DNA of 48,568 nucleotides, from the NCBI GenBank assembly GCA_002413395.1, contig DHWX01000098.1, positions 1 through 48,568 of the forward strand, given 5' to 3'. The number at the start of each line of letters is the position of its first letter. Within the stretch, counting starts at the first letter, position 1. Position numbers and translations under genes: made by a program. Below are positions 33,836-41,877 of this stretch, one piece after another. The notes beneath the pieces are model-generated. The model saw nothing but the letters and a program-made list of their open reading frames with translations, was not told where the DNA came from and did not search any database. Origin of the DNA: Polaromonas sp. UBA5171 (GTDB taxonomy: Bacteria; Pseudomonadota; Gammaproteobacteria; Burkholderiales; Burkholderiaceae_C).

Positions 33836-35890
33836 TCAATGGCCTGCGGTAGGCAGAGGCGCCAGCGCCTTCTCTGGCAACCACAGCGTCATGAGGGTGC
33901 CGTTGTGGTCAGATTGCCACCGCACCACGCCACTGATCGCTTGTGCCCGGCGCTGCTGATTTTGCAAACCTTTGCCCCCCTTTTTCAATGCATTTTCGAG
34001 TGAAAACCCCTGTCCATTGTCGGCGATGGTGACGGTAACGCCGCCGTGTTCGATTCCGGTGGTGACGCGGATTTCGCGGGCATCAGTGTGTTTGAGAATG
34101 TTGGTAATGGCCTCTTGCAGGATGCGCAGGATATGCAGTGCGTTGCGCGGGTCTAGCCACTCCAGCGCCGGCACGTCCACGACTTCCCAGCGCAGCGCAA
34201 TGCCCGCACTGGCAAGCCGTGGCCCCAAACGAAAGCGCAGCGTGGCCAGCAGTAGCAACAAGTCGGCCTCGACCGGCTCCATGGAGTCGATCGCCAGCTT
34301 CAGGTCGTCGATACAGCCCTTCAGAACCTCGGCGACTTCCACCTCGTGCATACGACCTCCTTCGACCACACGCAGGGCGCTGACCAGTGAGGATCCCAGG
34401 CCGTCGTGCATGTCTTGGGTCAGGCGCTGACGCTCGTCGCTCAGAGTTTGTAGATGAGCAATTTCACGCAAGCGTGAATAGGTGAGCGTGAGTTCGGCTT
34501 CGTGCGCCTGCAGTCGCTCTGCGAGGGTGGTATTGGCATGTTTTACGTCCTCAACCGCGCCGTTGAAACGCTGGAACATGATCTGCAGCGAGATCAAGAA
34601 AATCCCAACAATCCCGTAAGAACCCAGATAGCTGCCTTCAACGCTGACGTGGTTGTTCAACTGCATCCAATCGTAGACGCCGATCAGTAGGGTGATCAGC
34701 CCCCAGCCCGAGAGCACCATCCCATGGCGGGAATTGGCCAGTCGGGAGTTGTAATGCCCCAATCCCCCCACCACGATTCCCATCAATATGGCGAACACAT
34801 ACACCATCGAGCCCAAAAAAGTGGCGTTCAGCCAAGTCGCCCACGGCAATACCTTGGGCAGGAAAGGCAGGGTAATGAAGGAGATGATCGCGGTCGTGGT
34901 GACGATCACTCGCGTCTGCCAGGGTTTTTGGCGGAGGTGCAAGTGAGCCAAAAATGAATGCGCGAGAGCGAAAAGCCAGAAAAGTGAATTCAGCGTGAGC
35001 CAGCCAAACCACTCGTCAGAGATGGGCAAGCGGTGCTCGCCCAGGTAGTAATGCATGGTGCGAAGATAGGCCACCGCCGAGATGAGAAAAAAGATCAAGT
35101 AGAGCGACCCTTCCCGCCTCTTGGCCCAAACCCCCAGGGCGAAGAGGCCAAAGATCAGGAAGGCTGCGCTCGACACAAAAGGCAACTGCGTCTGCAACAG
35201 ATTGCGCATCCGAAAGCGCCAACCTATGGTTTGTTCGTCGCCAAGCCAGATCGAGGAAATCGCACTTCCGCTGTAGCGCAGACTTTGCAGTCGCACCGTG
35301 ATTGTTTTGGGTGTGACGGCGCCAGCCGTTGCATCCAGTGCAATCCAGAGTGGATTGTTGCGACCATTCCACAGTAAATTGGAGTGGGACTGGTAGAGCA
35401 GGCGACTATCGCCGTAGACCGCGATCTGGCCGTAGGCTTTCCAGCGCGGAATATAGAGATAGCGCGGCTCAGTTGCGGATGCGGACGATTCGCTCAATGC
35501 GGGCACCTGCAAACGGTACCACCTGACCACTGTCGGCGGGTTCAGGGTATTGCCGGTCTCTACCGTTCGCAACACTTGCTGTGGTACGCCATGCGGCAAG
35601 ACGACATGCGTCCACTCGCCACTTGGCTGGGTTGAATCAAGCGAGTAAGGCGGTGGTGAAAAGCCGATGCCTTCAACAAGCAGCGTTTCGGCCGCAGTGA
35701 AGTGCAGGGGAAAGTCGGGGTCGGTCGCAGCCTTTGAGGGTTGGCACCCCACTCCAATCAAGGCGATACACAACAGGGCATGGCGGGACACTCGCGCCAG
35801 CAGAATGCAGTCATCAGAAAAGAGTTGCCACTGGGTATCCCGGTGACGGATACCCAGCGCCCTACACCAAACCTTGAAAACGCGCTTCAT
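33836..35890 (-). CDS. Membrane sensor histidine kinase (7TMR-type, NarL-family kinase core)
   Basis: A 684-residue sensor kinase. An N-terminal hydrophobic segment (about 37-49) is followed by an extracytoplasmic beta-rich domain (60-220) and seven hydrophobic segments (about 235-435), the layout of 7TMR-DISM receptors. A coiled coil leads to the phosphorylation site DERQRLTQDMHDGLGS (His495, HisKA_3 type). The N box is LQEAITNILKHTDA (Asn597) and the G box is ADNGQGFSLENAL. The start overlaps the end of the response regulator by about 29 bases, so the two form one operon and a two-component pair. Divergent from the export operon, it likely controls it. The ligand is unknown. Confidence 0.87.
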   Translation of the reverse strand: MKRVFKVWCRALGIRHRDTQWQLFSDDCILLARVSRHALLCIALIGVGCQPSKAATDPDFPLHFTAAETLLVEGIGFSPPPYSLDSTQPSGEWTHVVLPHGVPQQVLRTVETGNTLNPPTVVRWYRLQVPALSESSASATEPRYLYIPRWKAYGQIAVYGDSRLLYQSHSNLLWNGRNNPLWIALDATAGAVTPKTITVRLQSLRYSGSAISSIWLGDEQTIGWRFRMRNLLQTQLPFVSSAAFLIFGLFALGVWAKRREGSLYLIFFLISAVAYLRTMHYYLGEHRLPISDEWFGWLTLNSLFWLFALAHSFLAHLHLRQKPWQTRVIVTTTAIISFITLPFLPKVLPWATWLNATFLGSMVYVFAILMGIVVGGLGHYNSRLANSRHGMVLSGWGLITLLIGVYDWMQLNNHVSVEGSYLGSYGIVGIFLISLQIMFQRFNGAVEDVKHANTTLAERLQAHEAELTLTYSRLREIAHLQTLSDERQRLTQDMHDGLGSSLVSALRVVEGGRMHEVEVAEVLKGCIDDLKLAIDSMEPVEADLLLLLATLRFRLGPRLASAGIALRWEVVDVPALEWLDPRNALHILRILQEAITNILKHTDAREIRVTTGIEHGGVTVTIADNGQGFSLENALKKGGKGLQNQQRRAQAISGVVRWQSDHNGTLMTLWLPEKALAPLPTAGH

Positions 35891-36554
35891 AGATCGCTTC
35901 TGCTTTCGAGCTTACCTTGAGCTTGCTGTAGACGCGGCGCACATAAGTTTGTACCGTGTGAACAGTAATCTGCATCAGCCGGGCAATTTCTTCAGCTGTG
36001 AATCCTTTGGTAACCAAGCCAAGCACTTCGAGTTCCCGTTTGGACAGCGTCAAGGACTCGTCGCTTGGGTTGATCTGTTCCCCCCGTTTTGCGATGGGCA
36101 GGGGACTCCCGCGATCACGAAAGCGTGTGAGTATCTGCCGGGCAATCAGTGGGCTGATAGGGCTGCCGCCGCCGAACAGGATGCGAATCTCGTCGAGCAT
36201 GCTGGCCGGAGCGCCGTCTTTCAATAAATAGCCATCGGCCCCGGCTTCAATGGATCGCAGCACATGCGCTTCGTCACCAAAAGTGGTGCAGACCATCACG
36301 GCGCAGGTGGGCCACTGGACTTGCGCAGCGCGAATCACGTCGATGCCCGAGCCGTCGGGCAAGCCCAAATCTACCAGCAGGACGTCCGTAGGCGCTTGTT
36401 CAAGCGCGCGCATGCCCTCAGCACGCGTGGTGGCCTGGCGGACCAGCCTCATATCGTCAGACGCCTTGATAGCTGCGCATATGGCGTGCTGGAAATGGAC
36501 GTCGTCTTCAACAAGCGCCACATGAATCAGGGGGCGGTCCGTAGGGGTTTGCAT
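35862..36554 (-). CDS. NarL/LuxR-family response regulator
   Basis: A 230-residue regulator. The receiver has the acidic pair Asp17-Asp18, the phosphoacceptor Asp62 in LLVDLGLPDGSG, Thr90-Thr91 and Lys112 in LLKDG. The output domain is a LuxR-type helix-turn-helix (LSKRELEVLGLVTKGFTAEEIARLM then TVHTVQTYVRRVYSKLKVSSKAEAI). It is the partner of the downstream kinase. A 20-bp palindrome about 90 bases upstream, in the region shared with the divergent export operon, is a good candidate binding site. Confidence 0.93.
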   Translation of the reverse strand: MQTPTDRPLIHVALVEDDVHFQHAICAAIKASDDMRLVRQATTRAEGMRALEQAPTDVLLVDLGLPDGSGIDVIRAAQVQWPTCAVMVCTTFGDEAHVLRSIEAGADGYLLKDGAPASMLDEIRILFGGGSPISPLIARQILTRFRDRGSPLPIAKRGEQINPSDESLTLSKRELEVLGLVTKGFTAEEIARLMQITVHTVQTYVRRVYSKLKVSSKAEAIYEARFQGLV

Positions 36555-36645
36555 GGCATCGCCTCAAGCGTTAGCGCAATTGCGCAAAGTTGTCACCATC
36601 AGTGACCACAAAGTCATCGATTGTGCGCCAACGCGTTCGGGTGGC

Positions 36646-36665
36646 TGTCCCCAAAATTGGGGACA
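36646..36665. promoter_or_regulatory. 20-bp palindrome between response regulator and export operon
   Basis: TGTCCCCAA-AA-TTGGGGACA has perfect 9-bp arms and is the only strong dyad in this 264-base divergent region. It is well placed to be the operator of the two-component system for both directions. It could instead be a relic of a mobile element end. Confidence 0.5.
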
Positions 36666-36729
36666 TACAAACCGGCGCGTACGTTTGATCATTGCGGCAA
36701 CTGTGAAAACCTCTTCCGAGAAACCCGCC

Positions 36730-36822
36730 ATGAAAAATCGTGCCAGCAAGAACTGCTTCATCCGTCTTGTTGTTGGCATGGGCCGGGTGTGGGCAAAGCC
36801 CAGAACTTTTCCAACCCCATGA
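36730..36822 (+). CDS. Possible 30-residue leader peptide coupled to tolC start
   Basis: A short frame starting MKNRASKNCFIRLVVGMGR ends in a TGA that overlaps the ATG of the tolC-like gene (ATGA). The TolC start itself has no visible Shine-Dalgarno, while GAGAAA precedes this short frame. It could act as a translated leader for coupling. It is small and unrecognised, so the call is tentative. Confidence 0.3.
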   Translation: MKNRASKNCFIRLVVGMGRVWAKPRTFPTP

Positions 36823-38366
36823 ACAGACACTCAATCCTTGCCTTGACCCTTGTTCTGCCGTGCTGGGCCAGCGCGCAGGTTTTTTCAGGCTCGCTGCTTG
36901 ACGCGGTTCAGCTGACTTTGCGTCAAGAATCATCGGTTGCTGTGGGTCGCCAGCAAGTTGTCGCCAGCCAAGGCCAACTGCTGTCAGCGCGCGCGCCCTT
37001 TGACACGCTTTGGAGTGCTGGCATCTCTCAGCAGCGCAGCTATACCCCTATACCTGCAAGTGGCGGCGCAGCCATTTCCGCCAGCCAGCTGAGTTATTCC
37101 GCAGGAGTGAGCCAATTGCTGGAGTCCGGTGTGGTGCTTACTCCAAGGCTTTCTGTTGACAACATTCGGGACGACGCCACCAATACCAGCGGCCCCAGCA
37201 CGAGCAATGTGGCGTTGAATGTACTGATACCGTTGCGCAAGGGCGCTGGCAGCGAGGTGACGATGGCACCCGTCACGGCAGCCACCTTGGTGCTGCAAGC
37301 AAGCCGCAGTAGCCTTCGGCACACTCAAGGTCAGGCTGTAGTGCGAACGGTATGCGCGTACTGGGACCTGGTGGCGGCGCGCCAGAACCTCGAACTGGCG
37401 TTGCAGGCAGAGGCGCGTGCAGACGAACTACTTGCCAACGCACGGAAATTGGCACGGGCCGACGAAATTCCCAAGGCCGACTTGCTCAAATACGAGGTGC
37501 GGCTAGTGGCACAGGAATCTGATCGGCTCAATGCCACGCTGCAGCTCAACCAGGCATGGCAGGCTTTGTCGCAGGCAATGAATGTGCCGATTCGATCCAA
37601 TGCTGATGCAGCACCGCGCGGACTTGACGCTTTTCCTAAGCCGCAAGACGCGCGGCTGGCACGGCTGGATGATTCTGTGGCCATGGACCGGATACTGGCA
37701 GGCAGTACTGAACGCCGTGCCGACATTCGGGGGGCAGAAGAGCAACTGCGCGCGGCCAATACATTGGCTGATGCGGCGCGCCGCAATAGCGCAACCCAGC
37801 TTGATCTAGGCTTCAGCGTAGGCTACAGCGGCATGGTCGAAGGCCGCGCTGGGCTTGACACTCTGCGCGCCCTGGGTCAGCCCGCGCGCGGGGCTAACTT
37901 AGGTGTCACGCTGACCTACACCCTACCCAGCGGTAACTTTGAACGCAACGGCCTGATACTGCAGCGTGACGCAGCAGCCCAACAGGCTCAAACCGATCTG
38001 GATGCGTTGCGCCTTCGCGCAATGAGCGATGCGCAAACCCAATTGGCCTCGCTTCGCTCCAGCGTTGCGAAGCTCGACAAGAGCAGTGCGCAGCTCCGCC
38101 TGCAAGCCAACATTTACGAAAACGAAAAGCGCAGTTACCAGGCAGGCTTGTCTACTCTACTGGACCTGTTCACAACTGAAAGCCAGCTCACAGCCTATCA
38201 AAGCGGATGGGTGCAGGCGCAGCGTAGTTTTGCGCAGGCACTGGTTTTGTTTCGCTTTCAAACGGGCAGCTTGCTGTTGCCTGAGGCGGGCGGTGGCGGC
38301 AACCTTGACGAAAATCCTCTGCAGGCAGAACGGCTGACGACGCTGCCCCAAGACATTTATAACTAA
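36819..38366 (+). CDS. TolC-family outer membrane efflux protein
   Basis: A 515-residue outer-membrane channel of a type I secretion system. A signal peptide (MNRHSILALTLVLPCWASAQ) precedes two repeats of long helical hairpins (about 115-250 and 320-500), the TolC tunnel layout. The LSTLLDLFTTESQLTAYQSGWVQAQRSF segment matches the outer membrane efflux family. It is the first gene of the export operon, followed 15 bases later by the HlyD gene. It would give the exporter a complete path across both membranes. Confidence 0.87.
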   Translation: MNRHSILALTLVLPCWASAQVFSGSLLDAVQLTLRQESSVAVGRQQVVASQGQLLSARAPFDTLWSAGISQQRSYTPIPASGGAAISASQLSYSAGVSQLLESGVVLTPRLSVDNIRDDATNTSGPSTSNVALNVLIPLRKGAGSEVTMAPVTAATLVLQASRSSLRHTQGQAVVRTVCAYWDLVAARQNLELALQAEARADELLANARKLARADEIPKADLLKYEVRLVAQESDRLNATLQLNQAWQALSQAMNVPIRSNADAAPRGLDAFPKPQDARLARLDDSVAMDRILAGSTERRADIRGAEEQLRAANTLADAARRNSATQLDLGFSVGYSGMVEGRAGLDTLRALGQPARGANLGVTLTYTLPSGNFERNGLILQRDAAAQQAQTDLDALRLRAMSDAQTQLASLRSSVAKLDKSSAQLRLQANIYENEKRSYQAGLSTLLDLFTTESQLTAYQSGWVQAQRSFAQALVLFRFQTGSLLLPEAGGGGNLDENPLQAERLTTLPQDIYN

Positions 38367-38381
38367 AAGACAGGTGTACCG

Positions 38382-39638
38382 ATGGCCAACCCATTGTTTA
38401 GAGAAACCGCGCTACAAAACCTTTCTTCACCCGAGCAGCTTGACCAGCTCATCAAAATTACCCGGCCACGTGCCTGGCTGGTGCTGGCAACGCTTGGCTT
38501 TCTCCTTGCCGCAACCGTGTTGTGGAGCGTGTTTGGGTCACTACCCAGCACCCTCACGGGCCAGGGCATCATTGTTCGCCAGGGAGGAACATACAACATC
38601 GTTGCGCTGGGCGGCGGTGTCATCATTGACTTTGAAGACTTTAAAACTGGCCAGCTCATCCACAAAGGGCAGGTACTGGGTCGCGTGACCCAGCCGCTGT
38701 TGGAATTGCAGCGCGATGCGATGCGTAGCGAAGTGCAGCGGCTGGAAAGAGAACAAGCCAGCATGTCTACAGAGATTGCCATCGAGCAGCCGGCCCGAAG
38801 CCGCTCGGCGCGCCAGCAAGCCGACATTCAACGTGCGGCGATCCGCTCACGCGAGCAATTGCTGGCATCACTGAAGGAAAGGCTGGCCCACCAGTCTGAA
38901 TTGCTGGCAGATGGCCTGATCACACACCAACGCTTTGAAGAAAGCCGGCAGGCCATTTTCTCTGCAGAAAACGACATCAGCACCGCTGGCAATGCACTGC
39001 AGGCACTGTCCATTCAGGCCCTGACCGATCAGAACGGCTTCGAAGAGCGAACACGCCAAATGAATGCCGCTCTAATCAGTGCGCGCAACCGGCTGACCGA
39101 TTTGTCTGCCCAGCTTGAATTGTCCAGCAAGGTGGTCAGCACCCATGATGGTCTGGTGGTAGAGGTGCTGGTGAGCAAGGGCGATATTGTCACGGTCAAC
39201 CAACCAATACTTTCGGTAGAGGAGCCGGCCAGGTCACTCGAAGCGCTGATTTATATGCCGCCGCAAAGTGAGGCAAAACGGATATTGCCTGGAATGGTGG
39301 TACAACTTTCGCCCGTCACGGCGCGCAAGGAGCGCTTCGGCTATCTGGTTGGCACGGTCACGTCGGTTTCAAAGTACCCGTCTACCGAACAGGGCATGCA
39401 GGCCGTTTTCAACAACCCTGGGCTGGTGCGGGAACTGGCCAAGCAAGGCCCGCCGATTGCGGTGTCGGTTGCCCTGATTCCAGACAGCGGCACCAAGAGT
39501 GGCTATCGTTGGTCATCCAGTGCCGCCAGTCAACTTGATCTGAGCAGCGGTACGCTGGCCGCTGCAACGTTCACGATTGAGGTGCAAAAACCCATTAGCT
39601 TGGTGATTCCCCTGTTCAAGCAAACGGTGGGCCTATGA
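38382..39638 (+). CDS. HlyD-type adaptor of NHLM peptide-export system
   Basis: A 418-residue periplasmic adaptor: a short cytoplasmic N-terminus, one membrane helix (about 31-53), a lipoyl/beta-barrel section split by a long coiled coil (100-240), and the barrel part with TFTIEVQKPISLVIP at the C-terminus. The stretch PSTEQGMQAVFNNPGLVRELA resembles the NHLM secretion-protein subfamily that accompanies nitrile-hydratase-leader and Nif11-leader peptides. It overlaps the peptidase-transporter start (ATGA). It links the ABC exporter to the TolC channel. Confidence 0.88.
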   Translation: MANPLFRETALQNLSSPEQLDQLIKITRPRAWLVLATLGFLLAATVLWSVFGSLPSTLTGQGIIVRQGGTYNIVALGGGVIIDFEDFKTGQLIHKGQVLGRVTQPLLELQRDAMRSEVQRLEREQASMSTEIAIEQPARSRSARQQADIQRAAIRSREQLLASLKERLAHQSELLADGLITHQRFEESRQAIFSAENDISTAGNALQALSIQALTDQNGFEERTRQMNAALISARNRLTDLSAQLELSSKVVSTHDGLVVEVLVSKGDIVTVNQPILSVEEPARSLEALIYMPPQSEAKRILPGMVVQLSPVTARKERFGYLVGTVTSVSKYPSTEQGMQAVFNNPGLVRELAKQGPPIAVSVALIPDSGTKSGYRWSSSAASQLDLSSGTLAAATFTIEVQKPISLVIPLFKQTVGL

Positions 39639-41875
39639 ATTCGCCTGCACAACCGGTTGCATTAAGCCCGGTGCAATGGATGATGGGCCTTGTGGGCGCG
39701 GCAAAGAGCGCTGGCGCAACCCGGCGTGTTCGCACGCCGACCGTGATTCAAATGGAAGCGGTGGAATGCGGCGCTGCCGCATTGGGCATCGTGCTGGCCT
39801 ATTATGAAAAGCGGGTGCCACTGGAAGAGTTGCGTATCGCCTGCGGTGTCTCGCGGGATGGCAGCAAAGCCAGCAGTGTCGTGAAGGCCGCTCGCACCTA
39901 TGGACTGACGGCAAAGGGCGCACGACTTGAGCCGGACAGTCTTAAAAAACAAAAACTCCCGGTCATCCTGTTCTGGAACTTCAACCACTTTCTAGTGCTG
40001 GAAGGCTTTGGCAAAGACGGCGTTTATCTGAATGACCCGGCCGCCGGGCCGCGCAAAGTCACGTTGGACGAGTTTGAAAAGGCCTATACCGGTGTCACGC
40101 TGCTGTTTGAGCCCGGCCCAGATTTTGTGGCGGGGGGAAAAGAGCCCAGCATGCTCAAAGTACTGGCCGCACGACTGGGGCATGTCAAGGGTGCGCTCTG
40201 GTTTGTGATACTGGCGAGCCTGGCACTCGTTATTCCGGGTTTGATGATTCCGGTTTTTTCGCAAGTGTTTGTAGACAACTACCTGATAGGGCGGCTAGAC
40301 GACTGGGTCAAACCGCTGCTACTGGGTATGGCGCTCACTGCATTGGTGCGCGCGATGCTGACTTGGCTGCAGCAAAAATATTTGCTGCGGTTGGAAATGC
40401 ATTTGTCGATGACCGCTTCCAGCGCATTCTTGTGGCATGTGCTGCGCTTGCCGGTGGCGTTCTTTAACCAACGCTATGCAGGTGACATCAGTCAGCGCGT
40501 TCAGGCTAATGACCGCGTGGCGCAACTGCTGTCAGGCGAACTGGCCACCAATGCGGTCAACATGGTCACGCTGGTTTTTTACCTGGCTGTGATGTTGACG
40601 TACAGCTGGCAGTTGACACTGGTCGGTGTTGTGCTGACTGCTCTCAATCTTATCGCGCTCAAACGTCTCACGCGACTGCGCACGGACGGCAATATGCTGC
40701 TGCTGCAAGATGGCGGCAAGCTCATGGCGACCACCATTGGCGGTATTCAAACGATTGAAACCATCAAGGCCACAGGCGCTGAGCACGACTTTTTTGCCCG
40801 CTGGGCAGGTTACAAGGCCAAGGTCAACAACACCGAGCAGCGGCTGGAGTTGTACACCCGGCTGCTGTCGGCACTGCCAGCTTTGCTCAATGCGTTGATT
40901 ACTGTCGCCATTCTCGGTCTGGGCGGTGCGCAGGTCATCAATGGCGTGATGACCGTGGGCATGCTGGTGGCTTTTCAAAGCTTGATGAGCAGCTTTACGG
41001 CGCCAGTGGTCAACCTGATGGGCCTGGCCGGCAAATACCAGGAAGCCAAGGGTGACATGGCCCGCCTGGACGATGTCATGCGCTATCCACTGGACGAGTG
41101 CTTTGCGCCGCCAAAGACAGCCACTGCTGCAGGCTACCAACCACCCGCTGGCAAGTTGAAAGGCCATCTGGAACTGCGCAACATCAGTTTTGGCTACAGC
41201 CGTCTGGAGCCCGCGCTGATTGAAAATTTCAACCTGACGCTGGCGCCCGGACGGCGGGTGGCTCTGGTTGGCGGCTCAGGCAGCGGCAAATCGACCGTGG
41301 CCCGCCTGGTGATGGGCTTGAATCAGCCCTGGACGGGCGAGGTGCTGCTGGACGGTATTGCACGCACGCAGATTGACCGCACCGTGCTGGCTGCGTCGCT
41401 GGCCGGCGTGGACCAGGATCCGTATTTGTTTAAAGGCACGGTGCGCGACAACCTGACCCTGTGGGACAGCACGTTGCCACAGGCCGATATGCTGCAGGCT
41501 GCGCACGACGCGATGATCCACGACGCCATTGTGGGCAGGCCAGACGGCTACGACAGCAAGGTTGGCGAGGCCGGCGCGGGGTTTAGCGGCGGGCAGATTC
41601 AGCGGCTGGACATTGCGCGGGCGCTGGCTGTGCAGCCGCGCATTCTGGTGCTGGACGAAGCCACATCGGCGTTGGACCCCATCACCGAAATGCAAATTGA
41701 TGCCCACATCCGCGCACGCGGCTGCGCCTGCCTGATCGTGGCGCACCGCCTGTCAACGGTACGCGATGCCGACGAAATCATCGTCATGGAACAAGGCCAC
41801 ATTGTGGAGCGCGGTACGCACGACCAGTTGATCGCCCAAAACGGTGCCTACAGCCAACTCATCAAGACGGACTGA
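39635..41875 (+). CDS. NHLM-type ABC exporter with C39 leader peptidase (ABC1)
   Basis: A 746-residue bifunctional exporter that cleaves leader peptides and pumps out the product. The N-terminal C39 peptidase is intact: Cys45 in QMEAVECGAAAL, His118 in FNHFLVL and Asp134 in YLNDPAAG. Five or six membrane helices follow (about 190-460). The ATPase has Walker A GGSGSGKST (546-554), signature SGGQIQRLDIARAL (from 651) and Walker B VLDEATSALD (about 672). It should cut after the double-glycine sites found in the downstream peptides. It starts inside the HlyD stop and precedes ABC2 by two bases. Confidence 0.93.
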   Translation: MNSPAQPVALSPVQWMMGLVGAAKSAGATRRVRTPTVIQMEAVECGAAALGIVLAYYEKRVPLEELRIACGVSRDGSKASSVVKAARTYGLTAKGARLEPDSLKKQKLPVILFWNFNHFLVLEGFGKDGVYLNDPAAGPRKVTLDEFEKAYTGVTLLFEPGPDFVAGGKEPSMLKVLAARLGHVKGALWFVILASLALVIPGLMIPVFSQVFVDNYLIGRLDDWVKPLLLGMALTALVRAMLTWLQQKYLLRLEMHLSMTASSAFLWHVLRLPVAFFNQRYAGDISQRVQANDRVAQLLSGELATNAVNMVTLVFYLAVMLTYSWQLTLVGVVLTALNLIALKRLTRLRTDGNMLLLQDGGKLMATTIGGIQTIETIKATGAEHDFFARWAGYKAKVNNTEQRLELYTRLLSALPALLNALITVAILGLGGAQVINGVMTVGMLVAFQSLMSSFTAPVVNLMGLAGKYQEAKGDMARLDDVMRYPLDECFAPPKTATAAGYQPPAGKLKGHLELRNISFGYSRLEPALIENFNLTLAPGRRVALVGGSGSGKSTVARLVMGLNQPWTGEVLLDGIARTQIDRTVLAASLAGVDQDPYLFKGTVRDNLTLWDSTLPQADMLQAAHDAMIHDAIVGRPDGYDSKVGEAGAGFSGGQIQRLDIARALAVQPRILVLDEATSALDPITEMQIDAHIRARGCACLIVAHRLSTVRDADEIIVMEQGHIVERGTHDQLIAQNGAYSQLIKTD

Positions 41876-41877
41876 AC

